The notes under the pieces: generated by a model
What the model saw: the letters and a program-made list of their open reading frames with translations, nothing else
The model's database searches: none
What the model was told of the DNA's origin: nothing
Shown: piece after piece, positions 8,795 to 18,444 of the stretch
How the letters are laid out: each line of letters opens with the position of its first letter
Numbering within the stretch: position 1 is the first letter of the stretch
Source of the DNA: Thalassoglobus neptunius
GTDB lineage: Bacteria; Planctomycetota; Planctomycetia; Planctomycetales; Planctomycetaceae
Length of the DNA: 50,021 nt
Reading direction: 5' to 3'
NCBI RefSeq assembly: GCF_007859735.1
Contig: NZ_SIHI01000025.1
Span: forward strand, 1-50,021
Program-made: the position numbers and the translations under genes

Positions 8795-9181
8795 TCAGCT
8801 GCGCGATCTGGATGATTCCCCTGTTTTCGCTCTCTTCACGTTTCTCCAAGTCATCGGCCGGTTGAATTGGTATGTCCTCCGTCCCAATTGTTTGTTGATT
8901 CCAACTCGATCAGCATGAGTGAGTATCTCTTCTATCTCAAAGACCAGTTTGGCGATGGTTTCGTGCTCGAGTGCCCGATCGAGAACTTTCCAGAAACGCG
9001 GATCAATTGCGAAGTCGTCGACAATCGCGAACGCACCAAGTCCAAGGGGCTCAGACTGTTTTGGCTCGGGAGAGCAGTTGCAGGCAACGAGGAACCCTTC
9101 TGGTGCCCAGATCAGAAATTGCCGATCGCAACTTCTCCGGACATCCCATCGGTTTCCCTCTTCAACGCATGGACGACACAA
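8795..9181 (-). CDS. Hypothetical protein between thiC and guaA
   Basis: About 128 aa on the minus strand, with the start uncertain: TTG at 9181 is used, and the open frame extends to a stop at 9217-9215 with no ATG. The central part (QFLIWAPEGFLVACNCSPEP, LGLGAFAIVDDFAIDPRFW, ALEHETIAKLVFEIEEIL) has normal protein-like composition. The N-terminal part is Cys-rich (CRPC, and a further CVGLC just upstream of the chosen start). The last 30 residues are basic and less convincing. No family is recognised. Two tandem terminator-like hairpins follow at 8698-8615, which fits a real transcribed gene. It overlaps nothing else of quality, but part of the thiC leader lies on the opposite strand. Confidence 0.45.
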   Translation of the reverse strand: MCRPCVEEGNRWDVRRSCDRQFLIWAPEGFLVACNCSPEPKQSEPLGLGAFAIVDDFAIDPRFWKVLDRALEHETIAKLVFEIEEILTHADRVGINKQLGRRTYQFNRPMTWRNVKRAKTGESSRSRS

Positions 9182-9276
9182 ACCGACACAGCTACGATAG
9201 TTGGTGAGTTTGCTTCATCAGTCGCCGAAACTTTATTGCCTTTCACTACGGCGTCTTCCACGGAAAGGATGACGAA

Positions 9277-11097
9277 ATGTCACATAAATTGCCGAATCTC
9301 GGAAACAATCCATCATCCACAGCTGCCGGAACCACTCCCGGAAGTTTTGCGAAGAAGTCTCATATCGCTCCCGGACCGGAAGGACGTTGGACATTTGCTT
9401 CGCCTGATACGCCGGGAATGCCTGAGCCATCATCGAAGACAGCCTGGGACTTTCTGCCTGACGGCTGGACGACTGAAATCGTCGACCAGGAAGGCTCGTC
9501 CAAACCTGGTGAGACGGTTTTTCGGCAATCTGATGAAACACTGCGCAAAGTCACCTTCCCCGCTGACTTCAAGCCAATCACGCAACTGGAGTCCGCCCGA
9601 CTCGGAATTGTGACTCCCGAAATGAAGCGGGTTGCAGAACGTGAATCTCACCTGACAGCAGAACAGGTGCGTGACGAAGTCGCTTCCGGGCGAATGGTGA
9701 TTCCCGCGAACCGGGTGCATCTCGAACATCAACTCGACCCAATGTGCATCGGTCGCGCGTCGAAGACAAAAGTGAATGCGAACATGGGAGCCTCGCCGGT
9801 TTCGTCGGGCACTCATGAAGAAGTCGAGAAACTGAAGTGGGCCGAAAAATGGGGCGCCGACACCGTTATGGATCTCTCCACAGGAGGGGACCTCGACGAA
9901 TGTCGACAGGCGATCATTGAGAACTCACGCGTTCCCATCGGAACTGTCCCAATTTATTCAATGATCATCGGGCGAAAACTCTACGATCTCAATCTGGACA
10001 TTATTCTCGATTCTCTTCGCCATCAGGCAGCTCAGGGAGTCGACTACTTCACCATCCACGCAGGAGTTCTGCAGGAACATCTTCAGTACGTGAAAGATCG
10101 TCTGATCGGAATCGTCTCTCGCGGAGGATCACTGCTCGCCAAGTGGATGATCGATCACGGTGAGCAGAACCCAATGTACACGGGCTGGGAACAAATCTGC
10201 GAGGTGATGCGCGAATACGACGTCACTTTCTCCATCGGCGATGGACTTCGCCCCGGTGGACTCGCTGACGCCACCGATCAAGCTCAACTCGCCGAACTCT
10301 CGACACTTGGCGAACTGACTGAACGTGCCTGGCGAAAAGGTGTGCAGGTCATGATTGAAGGGCCGGGACACGTCCCCTTTGATCAGATCGAGTACAACAT
10401 GAAGCTTGAACGACAGCTTTGCCACGGGGCTCCGTTCTATGTTCTCGGACCGCTCGTGACCGATATTTTCCCCGGTTACGATCACATCACAAGTTGCATC
10501 GGTGCCACATCGGCCGCGTACCATGGGGCCAGCATGCTCTGTTACGTGACCCCCAAGGAACACCTTGGCCTTCCCAAGAAGGATGATGTGAAGCAAGGCT
10601 GTATCGCTTACAAGATCGCAGCTCACAGTGCAGATGTTGCTTTGGGAATTCCCGGGACGCGAGACCGCGACGACGAACTCACCAAAGCCCGCGCCGCTCT
10701 CAACTGGGAGAAACACTTCGAACTCAGCTTCGACCCCGACACAGCCCGTGCCTATCACGACGAAGACCTCGACGTCGATACCGACTTCTGTGCGATGTGC
10801 GGTCACGACTGGTGCAGCGTACGAATCAGTAAAGAGATCGTCGAATTCGCCTCCGGCAAAGACGATGACTACAAATGGGACCGGGCCAAAGTCTCCGCGG
10901 CCCTCAGCGAAGAACAAAAAGAGATTCTCGCAAAACGAGGCGTTCTCTCTCCGGAAGAAATTCACAAACTGGCTTCCAAGACGAAGAACGCCGTGGGTGC
11001 AGCAGAAAAGAAAGCTTCCTGTCACAGCGACTACACAGATGCTGAGACTGCGCAGCAGATTCAGAATTCAGAAATCGTAGAGCTTAAGGTCGATTGA
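9277..11097 (+). CDS. thiC: Phosphomethylpyrimidine synthase ThiC
   Basis: 606 aa. ATG at 9277 has AAGGA about 7 nt upstream. This is full-length ThiC: an N-terminal domain, the TIM-barrel core with family blocks such as [35 protein letters not shown] and [12 protein letters not shown], and a C-terminal radical-SAM type CX2CX4C cluster site (CAMCGHDWC). It turns 5-aminoimidazole ribotide, SAM and a [4Fe-4S] cluster into the thiamin pyrimidine (HMP-P). No THI-box sequence (CTGAGA and partner blocks) is seen in the 95 nt between the small opposite-strand gene and the start. The SpoIIAA-like gene follows 66 bp downstream on the same strand. AIR links this gene to purine synthesis and so to neighbouring guaA. 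Confidence 0.97.
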   Translation: MSHKLPNLGNNPSSTAAGTTPGSFAKKSHIAPGPEGRWTFASPDTPGMPEPSSKTAWDFLPDGWTTEIVDQEGSSKPGETVFRQSDETLRKVTFPADFKPITQLESARLGIVTPEMKRVAERESHLTAEQVRDEVASGRMVIPANRVHLEHQLDPMCIGRASKTKVNANMGASPVSSGTHEEVEKLKWAEKWGADTVMDLSTGGDLDECRQAIIENSRVPIGTVPIYSMIIGRKLYDLNLDIILDSLRHQAAQGVDYFTIHAGVLQEHLQYVKDRLIGIVSRGGSLLAKWMIDHGEQNPMYTGWEQICEVMREYDVTFSIGDGLRPGGLADATDQAQLAELSTLGELTERAWRKGVQVMIEGPGHVPFDQIEYNMKLERQLCHGAPFYVLGPLVTDIFPGYDHITSCIGATSAAYHGASMLCYVTPKEHLGLPKKDDVKQGCIAYKIAAHSADVALGIPGTRDRDDELTKARAALNWEKHFELSFDPDTARAYHDEDLDVDTDFCAMCGHDWCSVRISKEIVEFASGKDDDYKWDRAKVSAALSEEQKEILAKRGVLSPEEIHKLASKTKNAVGAAEKKASCHSDYTDAETAQQIQNSEIVELKVD

Positions 11098-11163
11098 TGA
11101 CCAAGAAGTCACGATGTTGATTTCCAGCAAGCCAATAAATATCGATAGCGACGAGGGATTCTC

Positions 11164-11544
11164 ATGCTAAATGTTGAAGTCGATCCTGGCGACTTGATTG
11201 CGGTTTTGACTCCGGATGGGGCACTCGATGCAAGCGATTTCGAAACGGCCTCGAGAGAGATCGACCCCGTCATCGAGCAACATGGAATGTTGAATGGACT
11301 GGTGATCTACGTCCAGAAATTTCCTGGATGGGATTCGTTTGCCGCCCTTTCGACCCACTTCAAGTTTGTAAAGCAACATCATCAAAAGGTGAAATGTGTG
11401 GCTTTGGTGACGGATTCTTCAATTGCCAACATTGCTGAAAAACTCGGAAGTCATTTCGTTGCAGCGGACATCAAACACTTTCCGTATTCGCAACTCAGTG
11501 AAGCCAAAGCTTGGATTCGAGAATCCGCGAAAGCATCGAGTTGA
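11164..11544 (+). CDS. SpoIIAA-like (STAS-fold) protein
   Basis: 126 aa, SpoIIAA-like family (PF11964): VEVDPGDLIAVLTPDGALDASDF at the start, then GLVIYVQKFPGWDSFAAL, KVKCVALVTDSSIANIAEKL and FPYSQLSEAKAWI. These match the family's strand-helix order and its typical FxGW motif. It lacks the DSSG phospho-serine loop of true anti-sigma factor antagonists, so a partner-switching role is not implied. GAGGG 6 nt before the ATG supports the start. It lies 66 bp after thiC and could be co-transcribed. Function unknown; cytoplasmic. Confidence 0.85.
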   Translation: MLNVEVDPGDLIAVLTPDGALDASDFETASREIDPVIEQHGMLNGLVIYVQKFPGWDSFAALSTHFKFVKQHHQKVKCVALVTDSSIANIAEKLGSHFVAADIKHFPYSQLSEAKAWIRESAKASS

Positions 11545-11609
11545 GCGTACGATTCATCGATGCCGGTGGCGATCATAGATTTCGCATCGCTCGAGCACCT
11601 TTCTCATTC

Positions 11610-11644
11610 GATTGCAGCGATTCGCACAAGCAAACGCTGCGATC
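11610..11644. terminator. Stem-loop between convergent genes
   Basis: GATTGCAGCG (11610-11619) pairs with CGCTGCGATC (11635-11644) over 10 positions, including one G-U pair, with a 15-nt loop. It lies between the ends of the SpoIIAA-like gene and the DUF6116 gene. There is no T-run on either side, so a terminator role is only suggested by position. Confidence 0.35.
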
Positions 11645-11692
11645 ATCGAAAGAAGTGAGTTCAGACGAGCGCGGAGGGACGATGAGAATCGT

Positions 11693-11962
11693 CTAACTCT
11701 CGCGTTCGTCGGCTTGCTCGTTCGATGACGAATCTGGTCCTGAGATTTTCTGTCGATCTTTGGCAAGTTTTCGTTCGGACTTGTGTCCTCGCCATGCGCC
11801 AAGCAGGAGTGTCATCGCACCCAACAGGAGTTCATCGGCAAACGGGATGAAGTCCGGGACAATGAGGTCGACTCCGAACAAGACTCCAACGATCAGGAAG
11901 AGCCACGGAAACCGAAGCTTCGCAAGATAACCAAGCAAGAACGAGACAATCGGGAATCGCAT
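11693..11962 (-). CDS. Small membrane protein, DUF6116-like
   Basis: 89 aa. Two hydrophobic stretches: LRFPWLFLIVGVLFGVDLIVPDFIPFADELLLG and AMTLLLGAW, joined by the conserved VPDFIPFADE segment, then a highly charged tail (HKSERKLAKDRQ onward). The LRFPxLF...DLxxPDFIPFxDExLLG pattern matches what I recall as DUF6116. Inner-membrane; no known function. Codon usage is like its neighbours. Confidence 0.75.
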   Translation of the reverse strand: MRFPIVSFLLGYLAKLRFPWLFLIVGVLFGVDLIVPDFIPFADELLLGAMTLLLGAWRGHKSERKLAKDRQKISGPDSSSNEQADERES

Positions 11963-12156
11963 AAACTATCACTTTTGGGGTCAGGGACTCTTTTCGGAAG
12001 AGTCCGTTGTTCATAGACCCAATGTTCTCACTCAGTGCCCACTCAACGCAAGTCTGGCGAGTTGCGATTCACTCAAGTCGACGTCTCATTCAATGAACGA
12101 ATCGGGATCGAACGCGTTCAGAGAAAGCATTGCACCGGATGATGAAATTCCGGGAT

Positions 12157-13116
12157 TCAACAGTTCGCGTGATTTTCTTCCAGAGACTGGGTTCGTGTCG
12201 GATGGAAGTGCGACCTCTCGGCCGGGCTTGTTTTGCGTCCGGTCGATGGATTTTTCCCAAGGTACTTGGTGAGCGTCACTTCGTTTCGCGATGAGTTCCA
12301 CTCGATTCCATCCATTGAGGACTCCATCAACAGAAGACCGCGACCGGATGGTTTCGACAGGTTCTCCTCAGCGAGCGGATTGTCGACGTCCTCAAGACAG
12401 AAGCCCTGCCCTTCGTCCGTGATGGTGCACTGAAAACGATCGGGCTGAACATCGACGCACACCATGACCTTCCGATCACAATAGGGACTCGTTTGTTTTC
12501 GCATTGCGACCAGCTTCTGAAAGGCATCCGGTTCTGCTGACTTCAGATGAGAAGAAACCTCGAGATTGCCATGCACAATTGCATTCATAAGTGATTCGCT
12601 CAGCCCCATTTCTAAAGCGATCCGTTCCTCCTCATTCAGTTCATTCTGAAAATTCACGATGCTCTTGATCAGGTTGATTGTTGGCATGACCTCAGCAGGA
12701 TCACTGTCAATGTGAAGGCCGAAGCGTTTGTTGCTCACGAGTTTTGGTTGACAGCAAACACTTTGCGGATCAAGCGAATGGAGCACGAGACGAAAGATGT
12801 CACAGGTCGACCAGTCGCGATTTCCTGCCGCACCAGCGAACGTTTTCACTGAGAAGTTTCCACGATGAAGTGGCTGAATCGCGACAACAAGAGTTGCGGG
12901 CGAAAGCGTGGTAAGTGGATTAAAGAATCCTTTCTGCCAGCTTCGAAGTGTCGAGAACGTGGTGAGAAGAATTGTCGCCGGTGCATGAGCCAGTTCGAGA
13001 GCGAGCCCAGCTTCGTTTTCGGCTTCGACGACAACGACATGACTCCACTGTTCAAGAGCGTGCTTCGCTCTTGTCAGGTAGAAATGTCCTTGTCCAGCAA
13101 TGACAATCTTATTCAT
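12157..13116 (-). CDS. RsbW-like histidine-kinase-type ATPase with N-terminal receiver-like region
   Basis: 319 aa from ATG 13116 (MNKIVIAGQ); an in-frame GTG at 13179 would add 21 residues. Residues about 1-115 have alternating strands and helices like a response-regulator fold (KIVIAGQG, HVVVVEAENE, ATILLTTFSTL, ATLVVAIQPL) but lack a clear phospho-acceptor Asp. Residues about 140-290 are a HATPase_c_2 domain: N-box EMGLSESLMNAIVHGN (E174, N178), G1 TDEGQGF (D234) and G2 SGRGLLLM (257-264). This is the anti-sigma-factor kinase (RsbW/SpoIIAB) arrangement. The C-terminal tail is low-complexity. Likely cytoplasmic regulator; partner sigma factor not in the window. Confidence 0.8.
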   Translation of the reverse strand: MNKIVIAGQGHFYLTRAKHALEQWSHVVVVEAENEAGLALELAHAPATILLTTFSTLRSWQKGFFNPLTTLSPATLVVAIQPLHRGNFSVKTFAGAAGNRDWSTCDIFRLVLHSLDPQSVCCQPKLVSNKRFGLHIDSDPAEVMPTINLIKSIVNFQNELNEEERIALEMGLSESLMNAIVHGNLEVSSHLKSAEPDAFQKLVAMRKQTSPYCDRKVMVCVDVQPDRFQCTITDEGQGFCLEDVDNPLAEENLSKPSGRGLLLMESSMDGIEWNSSRNEVTLTKYLGKNPSTGRKTSPAERSHFHPTRTQSLEENHANC

Positions 13117-13562
13117 CGGATTGATGTCCGTATTTGAGGCGATCCGAAAACCTTTGATTCGAGTTGTTGCTCGAAACACTCAATCGGGAAGAACAATTTG
13201 AGAACGGGATCGGAGGGATCTTCACGGAGTCCCTGAACACGTTTTCACGAGGAAACCCCCTCATTTTCGAGAGGATGTTCGGTGACGATGTTGCTCTGCC
13301 CGGGTACTCAACTGTTGGTCACGCAACCTCGAATCAGGAGAATTGCTTCCGCGAACGGCGACAAGAACGAAGACGCAAGGTCCACTTGTAGGGATTGTTC
13401 GAAGAAGCAGAGATCGGTTTGCGAGAATTCATGCGTGAGGGGCGAATTCCTCGCATCTCTGTGAAAAGAGGAGCGGCCTTCTCCCGAGTCTGCACAGCCT
13501 GTCCGCTGAGCCGGTCCACGGAGTGAGGTGTCATTGTCGATGGCACCGTCGAATCGAGTCGA
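13117..13562. other. Intergenic, 446 bp, with one hairpin
   Basis: Lies between the 3' end of the CehA-like gene and the start of the RsbW-like gene, both leftward. TGCGAGAATTC (13420-13430) can pair with GAATTCCTCGCA (13444-13455) with one bulge; no T-run follows. A rightward frame at 13164-13391 has no recognisable content. Otherwise nothing seen. Confidence 0.4.
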
Positions 13563-16130
13563 TCAGTTTCCTGCGCTGGATGAAGCAGTGCTTTCCATCC
13601 GTTCACTGAGTCGGTCCATTTCCAGGTCGACGTCGTCTCCTTCATAGAACCACAAACCGCCCTCGACGGAGACGGTTTCTCCGGGCGGGCAATCGGGGAA
13701 CTTGGGATCCGAGTGGATGCAGGGAACTGGAGGATTCGACCAGACGCGATGATTCGGTCTCCAGTCCGTCAAGATCCAGCGATTTCCTGTTGAAGATCGA
13801 ACGGCGATCATCGATTCTCGTTCGATCGATTCGAGGGGCTGTTGCCGGTCAAAGCCGACGGCCGCACTGAGCATCGTGCAGACCTGAACCCGCATTCCCG
13901 TCAGCGGGTTTTCAGTTCGGTTTGTCAGAGAAATCTTGATTCGCGTCCCGGTATCCTCTTTCGCGACGGAACTCGAGAACGTAATTCCGTTCGGGAGTGT
14001 TCGCTCGCTCAGCAGTTCTCCGTCAGTTTCGATCCATTCCAGTTGAGGAAGTTGCTTCTGCTGTTCATCCCAGATCGTCGGAATGTGAGTATGCGCAAGG
14101 TAAGTGAGGCCCAGGTTCGAGAAGATCGCTTCCGGGACATCGACGACGACGTATCCCCCGTTTTCCCATGGCGGAAAGATGCTGACCTTTGTCTCACGTT
14201 GCGGGTCAATGGCTCCTTCCAGAAATCCGGATCGAGGATGCCGTCCTCCGGGAAAAGGACGAATCTTCACGACAGCTTGTAGAGGTTGATCGCTGTCCAA
14301 TTCTTCGACGGCCTCTTGCGCTTCTTCGATGGTCATTCCCGTCGCCTGTCGAATTTCAGTCGCTGAGAAATGATGATCAAGAACCATTGTCTTTAGCCAG
14401 CGATTACGATCGGCTTCGTCTTTGAATGGACGGGATGTTTTCTTGACACTTAGCGAATCGTCGACGACCGGGAGGCTCTGATAGAACTCAAGCGCTTGGC
14501 GGTACTCGGCAAGTGCATCTGCTGGTAACACTGATTCGCTTCGCGCAATTTCCTCTTCCATTCGTCGCACAAGATAGGCTCTCTCGTGTTCGAGCGGCCG
14601 GACTGGTTCATCGTTGACCGAAACATACCATGGAGCGGTGTGCGCAAAACGAATCCTCCCCTGCTCTCGCTGTTCCCAGAATCGAATGGCGAACCACCCG
14701 GATCGAATCGGTTCGATCGGAAGCTCGATCAATGACCGAAAACTTCCGTTGGGAAGCTGTTGGTTCTGGCCGCGGAGCAAATGTTCCGGTCGTCCGTTGA
14801 TCAGGACTTCTCCGTACAACACAGGTTTTTCCGAGCAGACCTCAATGGACAACGGAATCGATGGCTGTTGCTTCTGAGGATCGGAGTCAGTGGACCATGA
14901 GAAATGGTGTCCGGGAGGATGTCCGTCTGCCGTTGCAAAAACCATCGGACCAGTCGTCACAAAAGAGCGGCCCGCCTGAAGTCCTTTCTTCCATTCCGAA
15001 TAGTCAAAACCCTCGGGTTGATAAACGTAGACCCGGCCAAATCCAGCAGGAACGGGATGAACTCCGTTGGCGGTGCCGGCGGAAGGAGGGAGTCGAAAGC
15101 CGCAATTCAGAAGCGCGTAATACATTCCCATCGTGTAATCGATCCACTCCCGCTCCCCGCCGATTTTTCTCCCGTACGGCGGAAACATCTCACGAGGGGC
15201 AGCAGTGTTCCAATTGCGAAACCCGAATTCGGTTCGCCACATGTGGTTGTTGGCGAGTTCGTACAATGACTCCGGTACAAGCGTTGGCAAGACCATCGCG
15301 AAGGGCCAGTCAAGCTTGTCCATATCGAACAGGACCGGCAGCTCACCTTGATTGGCAGACTCGATCATCGGACGCCACGGCGGAACCGGTTTCGTGAGCG
15401 GTTCCTCTTGTCCAAGAATGAACAGTGCTCCGAGACTGTGTGGCTGATTGGCCACACGAAAGATTTCGTACTCGGTGTTAAGGGGCCAGATGACATGTCG
15501 TTCGTCAACTTCGACGAGTCCGTCCGGAAGTTTGGTCTGTTGGTTCTTGTCGCCTGCACTCGGAAGAGTGTCTGAATGCGTGACCCAATGGGTTAACGGA
15601 AACGCGACGTTGAGATCTTCAGCCAGAAGCACCGTTTTGAGTTCTTCAATCGTTCGATGAAGATGCGTGTCGCCGGAATACCAACCGCGGTCGGCAAGGT
15701 TGATCCATCTCTTCAGCGTGACCGTCAACGATGTCTCTTCATCCAGTTGGAGACGTTCACTGTGCGCGTGGTATTCTTTCCCGCGAAAAACGGTGAGGTG
15801 ATACGTCCCGGTCGGAAGGGTTGAGCGTGCTGGATGAGCGGACAGGGTCGTATAAAACTCTGCTGCGTTATGGTTGTTCCAGTTTCGCTTTTCATAACGT
15901 TCTGAAGTGCCTGAGCTGTCGATTGATTCGAAGAAGAAGTACTGCCCGTCTTCAGATTGGAGAACAACTCGCGAAGCGACCGGACGATTCGTTTCCGCAT
16001 CGACGACTTTCAGCGTCAGCTCGACCTCACTGGCCGCCGCGACACAGGAGATCAGACACCCGAGCACAATGACGAAACTGTCGGGGAGACGAGTGACCAG
16101 AAACCGCGGGGCGCTGTTCATGAACGTCAT
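13563..16130 (-). CDS. CehA/McbA-like secreted metallohydrolase (PHP fold)
   Basis: 855 aa. ATG 16130 is chosen because AGGAG lies 8 nt upstream (complement of 16139-16143); the frame is open for 48 more codons upstream without coding character. Signal peptide about residues 14-33 (FVIVLGCLISCVAAA). A carboxypeptidase-regulatory-like beta domain (about 34-140, VELTLKVVDAETNRPVASRV) precedes the catalytic region, which starts with GWYSGDTHLH (149-158), the PHP metal motif of CehA/McbA proteins, and continues with LTHWVTHSDTLP. A further beta-rich region and a charged C-terminus follow. McbA and CehA hydrolyse carbaryl; most homologues have unknown substrates. It follows the sulfatase by 148 bp on the same strand, so both may act on the same extracellular polymer. 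Confidence 0.8.
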   Translation of the reverse strand: MTFMNSAPRFLVTRLPDSFVIVLGCLISCVAAASEVELTLKVVDAETNRPVASRVVLQSEDGQYFFFESIDSSGTSERYEKRNWNNHNAAEFYTTLSAHPARSTLPTGTYHLTVFRGKEYHAHSERLQLDEETSLTVTLKRWINLADRGWYSGDTHLHRTIEELKTVLLAEDLNVAFPLTHWVTHSDTLPSAGDKNQQTKLPDGLVEVDERHVIWPLNTEYEIFRVANQPHSLGALFILGQEEPLTKPVPPWRPMIESANQGELPVLFDMDKLDWPFAMVLPTLVPESLYELANNHMWRTEFGFRNWNTAAPREMFPPYGRKIGGEREWIDYTMGMYYALLNCGFRLPPSAGTANGVHPVPAGFGRVYVYQPEGFDYSEWKKGLQAGRSFVTTGPMVFATADGHPPGHHFSWSTDSDPQKQQPSIPLSIEVCSEKPVLYGEVLINGRPEHLLRGQNQQLPNGSFRSLIELPIEPIRSGWFAIRFWEQREQGRIRFAHTAPWYVSVNDEPVRPLEHERAYLVRRMEEEIARSESVLPADALAEYRQALEFYQSLPVVDDSLSVKKTSRPFKDEADRNRWLKTMVLDHHFSATEIRQATGMTIEEAQEAVEELDSDQPLQAVVKIRPFPGGRHPRSGFLEGAIDPQRETKVSIFPPWENGGYVVVDVPEAIFSNLGLTYLAHTHIPTIWDEQQKQLPQLEWIETDGELLSERTLPNGITFSSSVAKEDTGTRIKISLTNRTENPLTGMRVQVCTMLSAAVGFDRQQPLESIERESMIAVRSSTGNRWILTDWRPNHRVWSNPPVPCIHSDPKFPDCPPGETVSVEGGLWFYEGDDVDLEMDRLSERMESTASSSAGN

Positions 16131-16278
16131 TCTGAATCTCCTGACTTTAGCGAGATGCCAATCGATGAACTTGCCTCGCTGAGGAAACACAAAGCTTCTT
16201 ACTGTTCGAAATCGCTCAGTGTCTGAGTTGATTGAAGGGAAACGAAATCTCTCGAACCGTTGCCCCAATCGCATTTCA

Positions 16279-18444
16279 TCACTTCAGGAATCGAATCGTC
16301 AACGACTCCAGCCTCCATTGACCGGGAGCTTCGACACCGTAGTGTGGATGGCTGTCGAGACGGAGCGGAGTGCCCGCCTTGAGAAGACCAATATCACTCA
16401 AGATTCCCGCTTGATCCTTCGCATCGATGTCTGCATCCACACAATAAATCGCCAGCGGAGATCCTTCACCGACTTGATAGAATCCACCGCAGACACCGTT
16501 GCCAGCGACGATCGCGACCGACTCGACGATGACATCTTTATCGAAAGTCACGATGATTGACTCACCGTCATCGACCTGTTTGAAGGCCCCGCCTTCGATG
16601 CCGACACCGCGTGGATTCACGGAAAAGCGGGCCGGATAATTCGACGATCCCGGCACAGCGGTGAACTTTGCAGTGACGCCTTCTGCTTCGACACTCACTG
16701 TTGAGTGCTCCTCGTTCTGAAAGCGTTCACGGAGATCGACGAGTGTGAGTCCCGGCGATTCCGGAATGAACGGGGTTTGTGCCCAGTTGAATGCAACTCT
16801 CTGATCGCTGGCGATTTCCGCGAGACGATGACCTCCAGAATTTCTGTGTCGCTCTGCAACCGACGATAAGTGAGCGATTAACTCTTTCAGCTGGACGTCG
16901 TTAATGAGATTCGTTTGTTCATACGGATCAACAGCAAGATCGTACAGCTCAAACGGCTGAGGGATTCCTCGGCGAATCAGGTTTGCGTCGAAGAAGATTT
17001 TCCACTTTCCGTCGACGCGATTTCCGTTGACGACCGGATCGTCCAAACGCATTGCACATGCTGCGGGATCATCGGCCTGACGATGATCATTGTAGAACAT
17101 CGGACGGGGTGCCAGCTTCTCCCCTCTCAGGGCAGGCAAGATGCTGACGCTGTCTTCGGCCCCTTTGGCTCCGTCTTCAATGGATGAAAGACTCTGTTCG
17201 TTCAGATCAGCGATTGTGGCCATGAGGTCAGTCAGACAAATGAGAGACTCGTTGGTCAGACCGGGAGTTTCATCATTTCCATCTCCGATTCCAGCAGCGG
17301 GACAGGCAGCAATAAACGGAACGCGATGCCCGCCTTCGTAACAAGACCCTTTATTGCTTCTCCACCGTCCGGTCGCAGTGTCGCGATTCTTTTCAGCGCC
17401 GTTGTCGCTTGTGAAGATCACGAGTGTGTTGTCGACCAATGAATGTCCCGGTCGACGCGGATCGGGCGTGTTCTCGAGGTAGTCGATCAAGCGGCCGAGA
17501 GCGACATCATTCTCGTAGACGAAATCTTCTCGCTCGCCCATTTTCTGGCCAGCCACGCTTCGAGATTCTCCTTTCACTGGTTGACCATCGATCGAATCGA
17601 CCGGAGTGTACGGCGAGTGATTCGAGTTGCAGGCATAGTAAAGAAAGAACGGAGAGGCTGCGGTTTCAGTGTTCTTGAGATGCCGATTCAGGAAGTCAAT
17701 GGCGTGATCGGAATGCCGACCTCCCAAATCCTCGAGAATGTAGGCATTGGGGCCACTCTCGACGAGTTGCTTCCCGTTCCCCGTCGCTCCGATCGCAGTC
17801 CTCCCCTCAATGTGTCCCGGCCCAACTGTTTGTTCGGAAGTGTTCTGTCGGGTGTTCGATTTTGGTCCCGATGTTCCATGGGAGCGAGAGGTAATGATGC
17901 ACTCGTCGAATCCATGATCGAGCGGAGTATCGTAAAGAGGAAATTTCAGGTCCGCATCGTCCCATCCGTCTGCGGGATGATCATCAGATTTGCGAAATCG
18001 CAGCCCCACGTGCCATTTGCCTACCATTCCTGTGTGATAGCCGAAATCCTGAAGTTGCGTGGCAATCGTCGGGCGGTCCCGTTCAATCATCGGATCACCT
18101 TGAGCCCCGAACAAGACCCAGTGTTTGAGCCGGTTTCTCCACGGGTATCGTCCTGTGATGAGTCCATATCGAGTCGGAGAGCATCGAGAAGACGGAGTAT
18201 GAGCATCGGTCATCCGCACTCCCAGTCTGGCGAGACGTTCCATGTTGGGTGTCAGAATCTGCGATTCGTCGCTATTGCCGTTGAGGTCCTGATAAGCACT
18301 CGTGTCACCGAGTCCCATGTCATCGGCCATCATGATCACGACGTTCGGAGGCAACTCGGAGGCAGCGACGACACCACTTCCCAGAAAACTCAGAGCTGAC
18401 AGAAGACAGCCAGCGAGCATGAGACAATTTCGATAGAACCCCAT
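16279..18444 (-). CDS. Secreted sulfatase with extra C-terminal beta domain
   Basis: 721 aa. Signal peptide about 1-28 (CLLSALSFLGSGVVA). Family S1-type sulfatase: metal residues NVVIMMADDMGLGD (DD 41-42), formylglycine motif CSPTRYGLITGRY (Cys88) in the C-x-P-x-R form that needs formylglycine-generating enzyme, KWHVG, and IFTSDNGAEKNRD near residue 355. Residues about 590-721 form an extra beta-rich domain (KFTAVPGSSNYPARF to LESLTIRFLK) not needed for the sulfatase core. It should remove sulfate from an exported polysaccharide. The next gene downstream is the CehA-like hydrolase. Start ATG has only a weak upstream purine run (GAAAGAGAAA). Confidence 0.92.
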   Translation of the reverse strand: MGFYRNCLMLAGCLLSALSFLGSGVVAASELPPNVVIMMADDMGLGDTSAYQDLNGNSDESQILTPNMERLARLGVRMTDAHTPSSRCSPTRYGLITGRYPWRNRLKHWVLFGAQGDPMIERDRPTIATQLQDFGYHTGMVGKWHVGLRFRKSDDHPADGWDDADLKFPLYDTPLDHGFDECIITSRSHGTSGPKSNTRQNTSEQTVGPGHIEGRTAIGATGNGKQLVESGPNAYILEDLGGRHSDHAIDFLNRHLKNTETAASPFFLYYACNSNHSPYTPVDSIDGQPVKGESRSVAGQKMGEREDFVYENDVALGRLIDYLENTPDPRRPGHSLVDNTLVIFTSDNGAEKNRDTATGRWRSNKGSCYEGGHRVPFIAACPAAGIGDGNDETPGLTNESLICLTDLMATIADLNEQSLSSIEDGAKGAEDSVSILPALRGEKLAPRPMFYNDHRQADDPAACAMRLDDPVVNGNRVDGKWKIFFDANLIRRGIPQPFELYDLAVDPYEQTNLINDVQLKELIAHLSSVAERHRNSGGHRLAEIASDQRVAFNWAQTPFIPESPGLTLVDLRERFQNEEHSTVSVEAEGVTAKFTAVPGSSNYPARFSVNPRGVGIEGGAFKQVDDGESIIVTFDKDVIVESVAIVAGNGVCGGFYQVGEGSPLAIYCVDADIDAKDQAGILSDIGLLKAGTPLRLDSHPHYGVEAPGQWRLESLTIRFLK

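Noticed and set aside
9182-9276. TPP riboswitch expected before thiC
   Set aside because: The conserved CTGAGA and its partner blocks were not found.
8867-9613. Rightward open frame of 248 codons overlapping the thiC start
   Set aside because: It covers the thiC start in another frame and has no family resemblance; the thiC frame and its ribosome binding site are far better supported.
10129-11025. Leftward 298-codon frame opposite thiC
   Set aside because: Fully antisense to a strongly conserved gene and Phe/Val-rich in the way antisense frames usually are.
13164-13391. Rightward 75-codon frame (GIGGIFTESLNTF)
   Set aside because: Starts on TTG without a ribosome binding site and ends in a highly basic, low-quality stretch; not convincing enough to call.
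17443-18399. Rightward 318-codon frame opposite the sulfatase
   Set aside because: Antisense to a clear sulfatase; no domain recognised.
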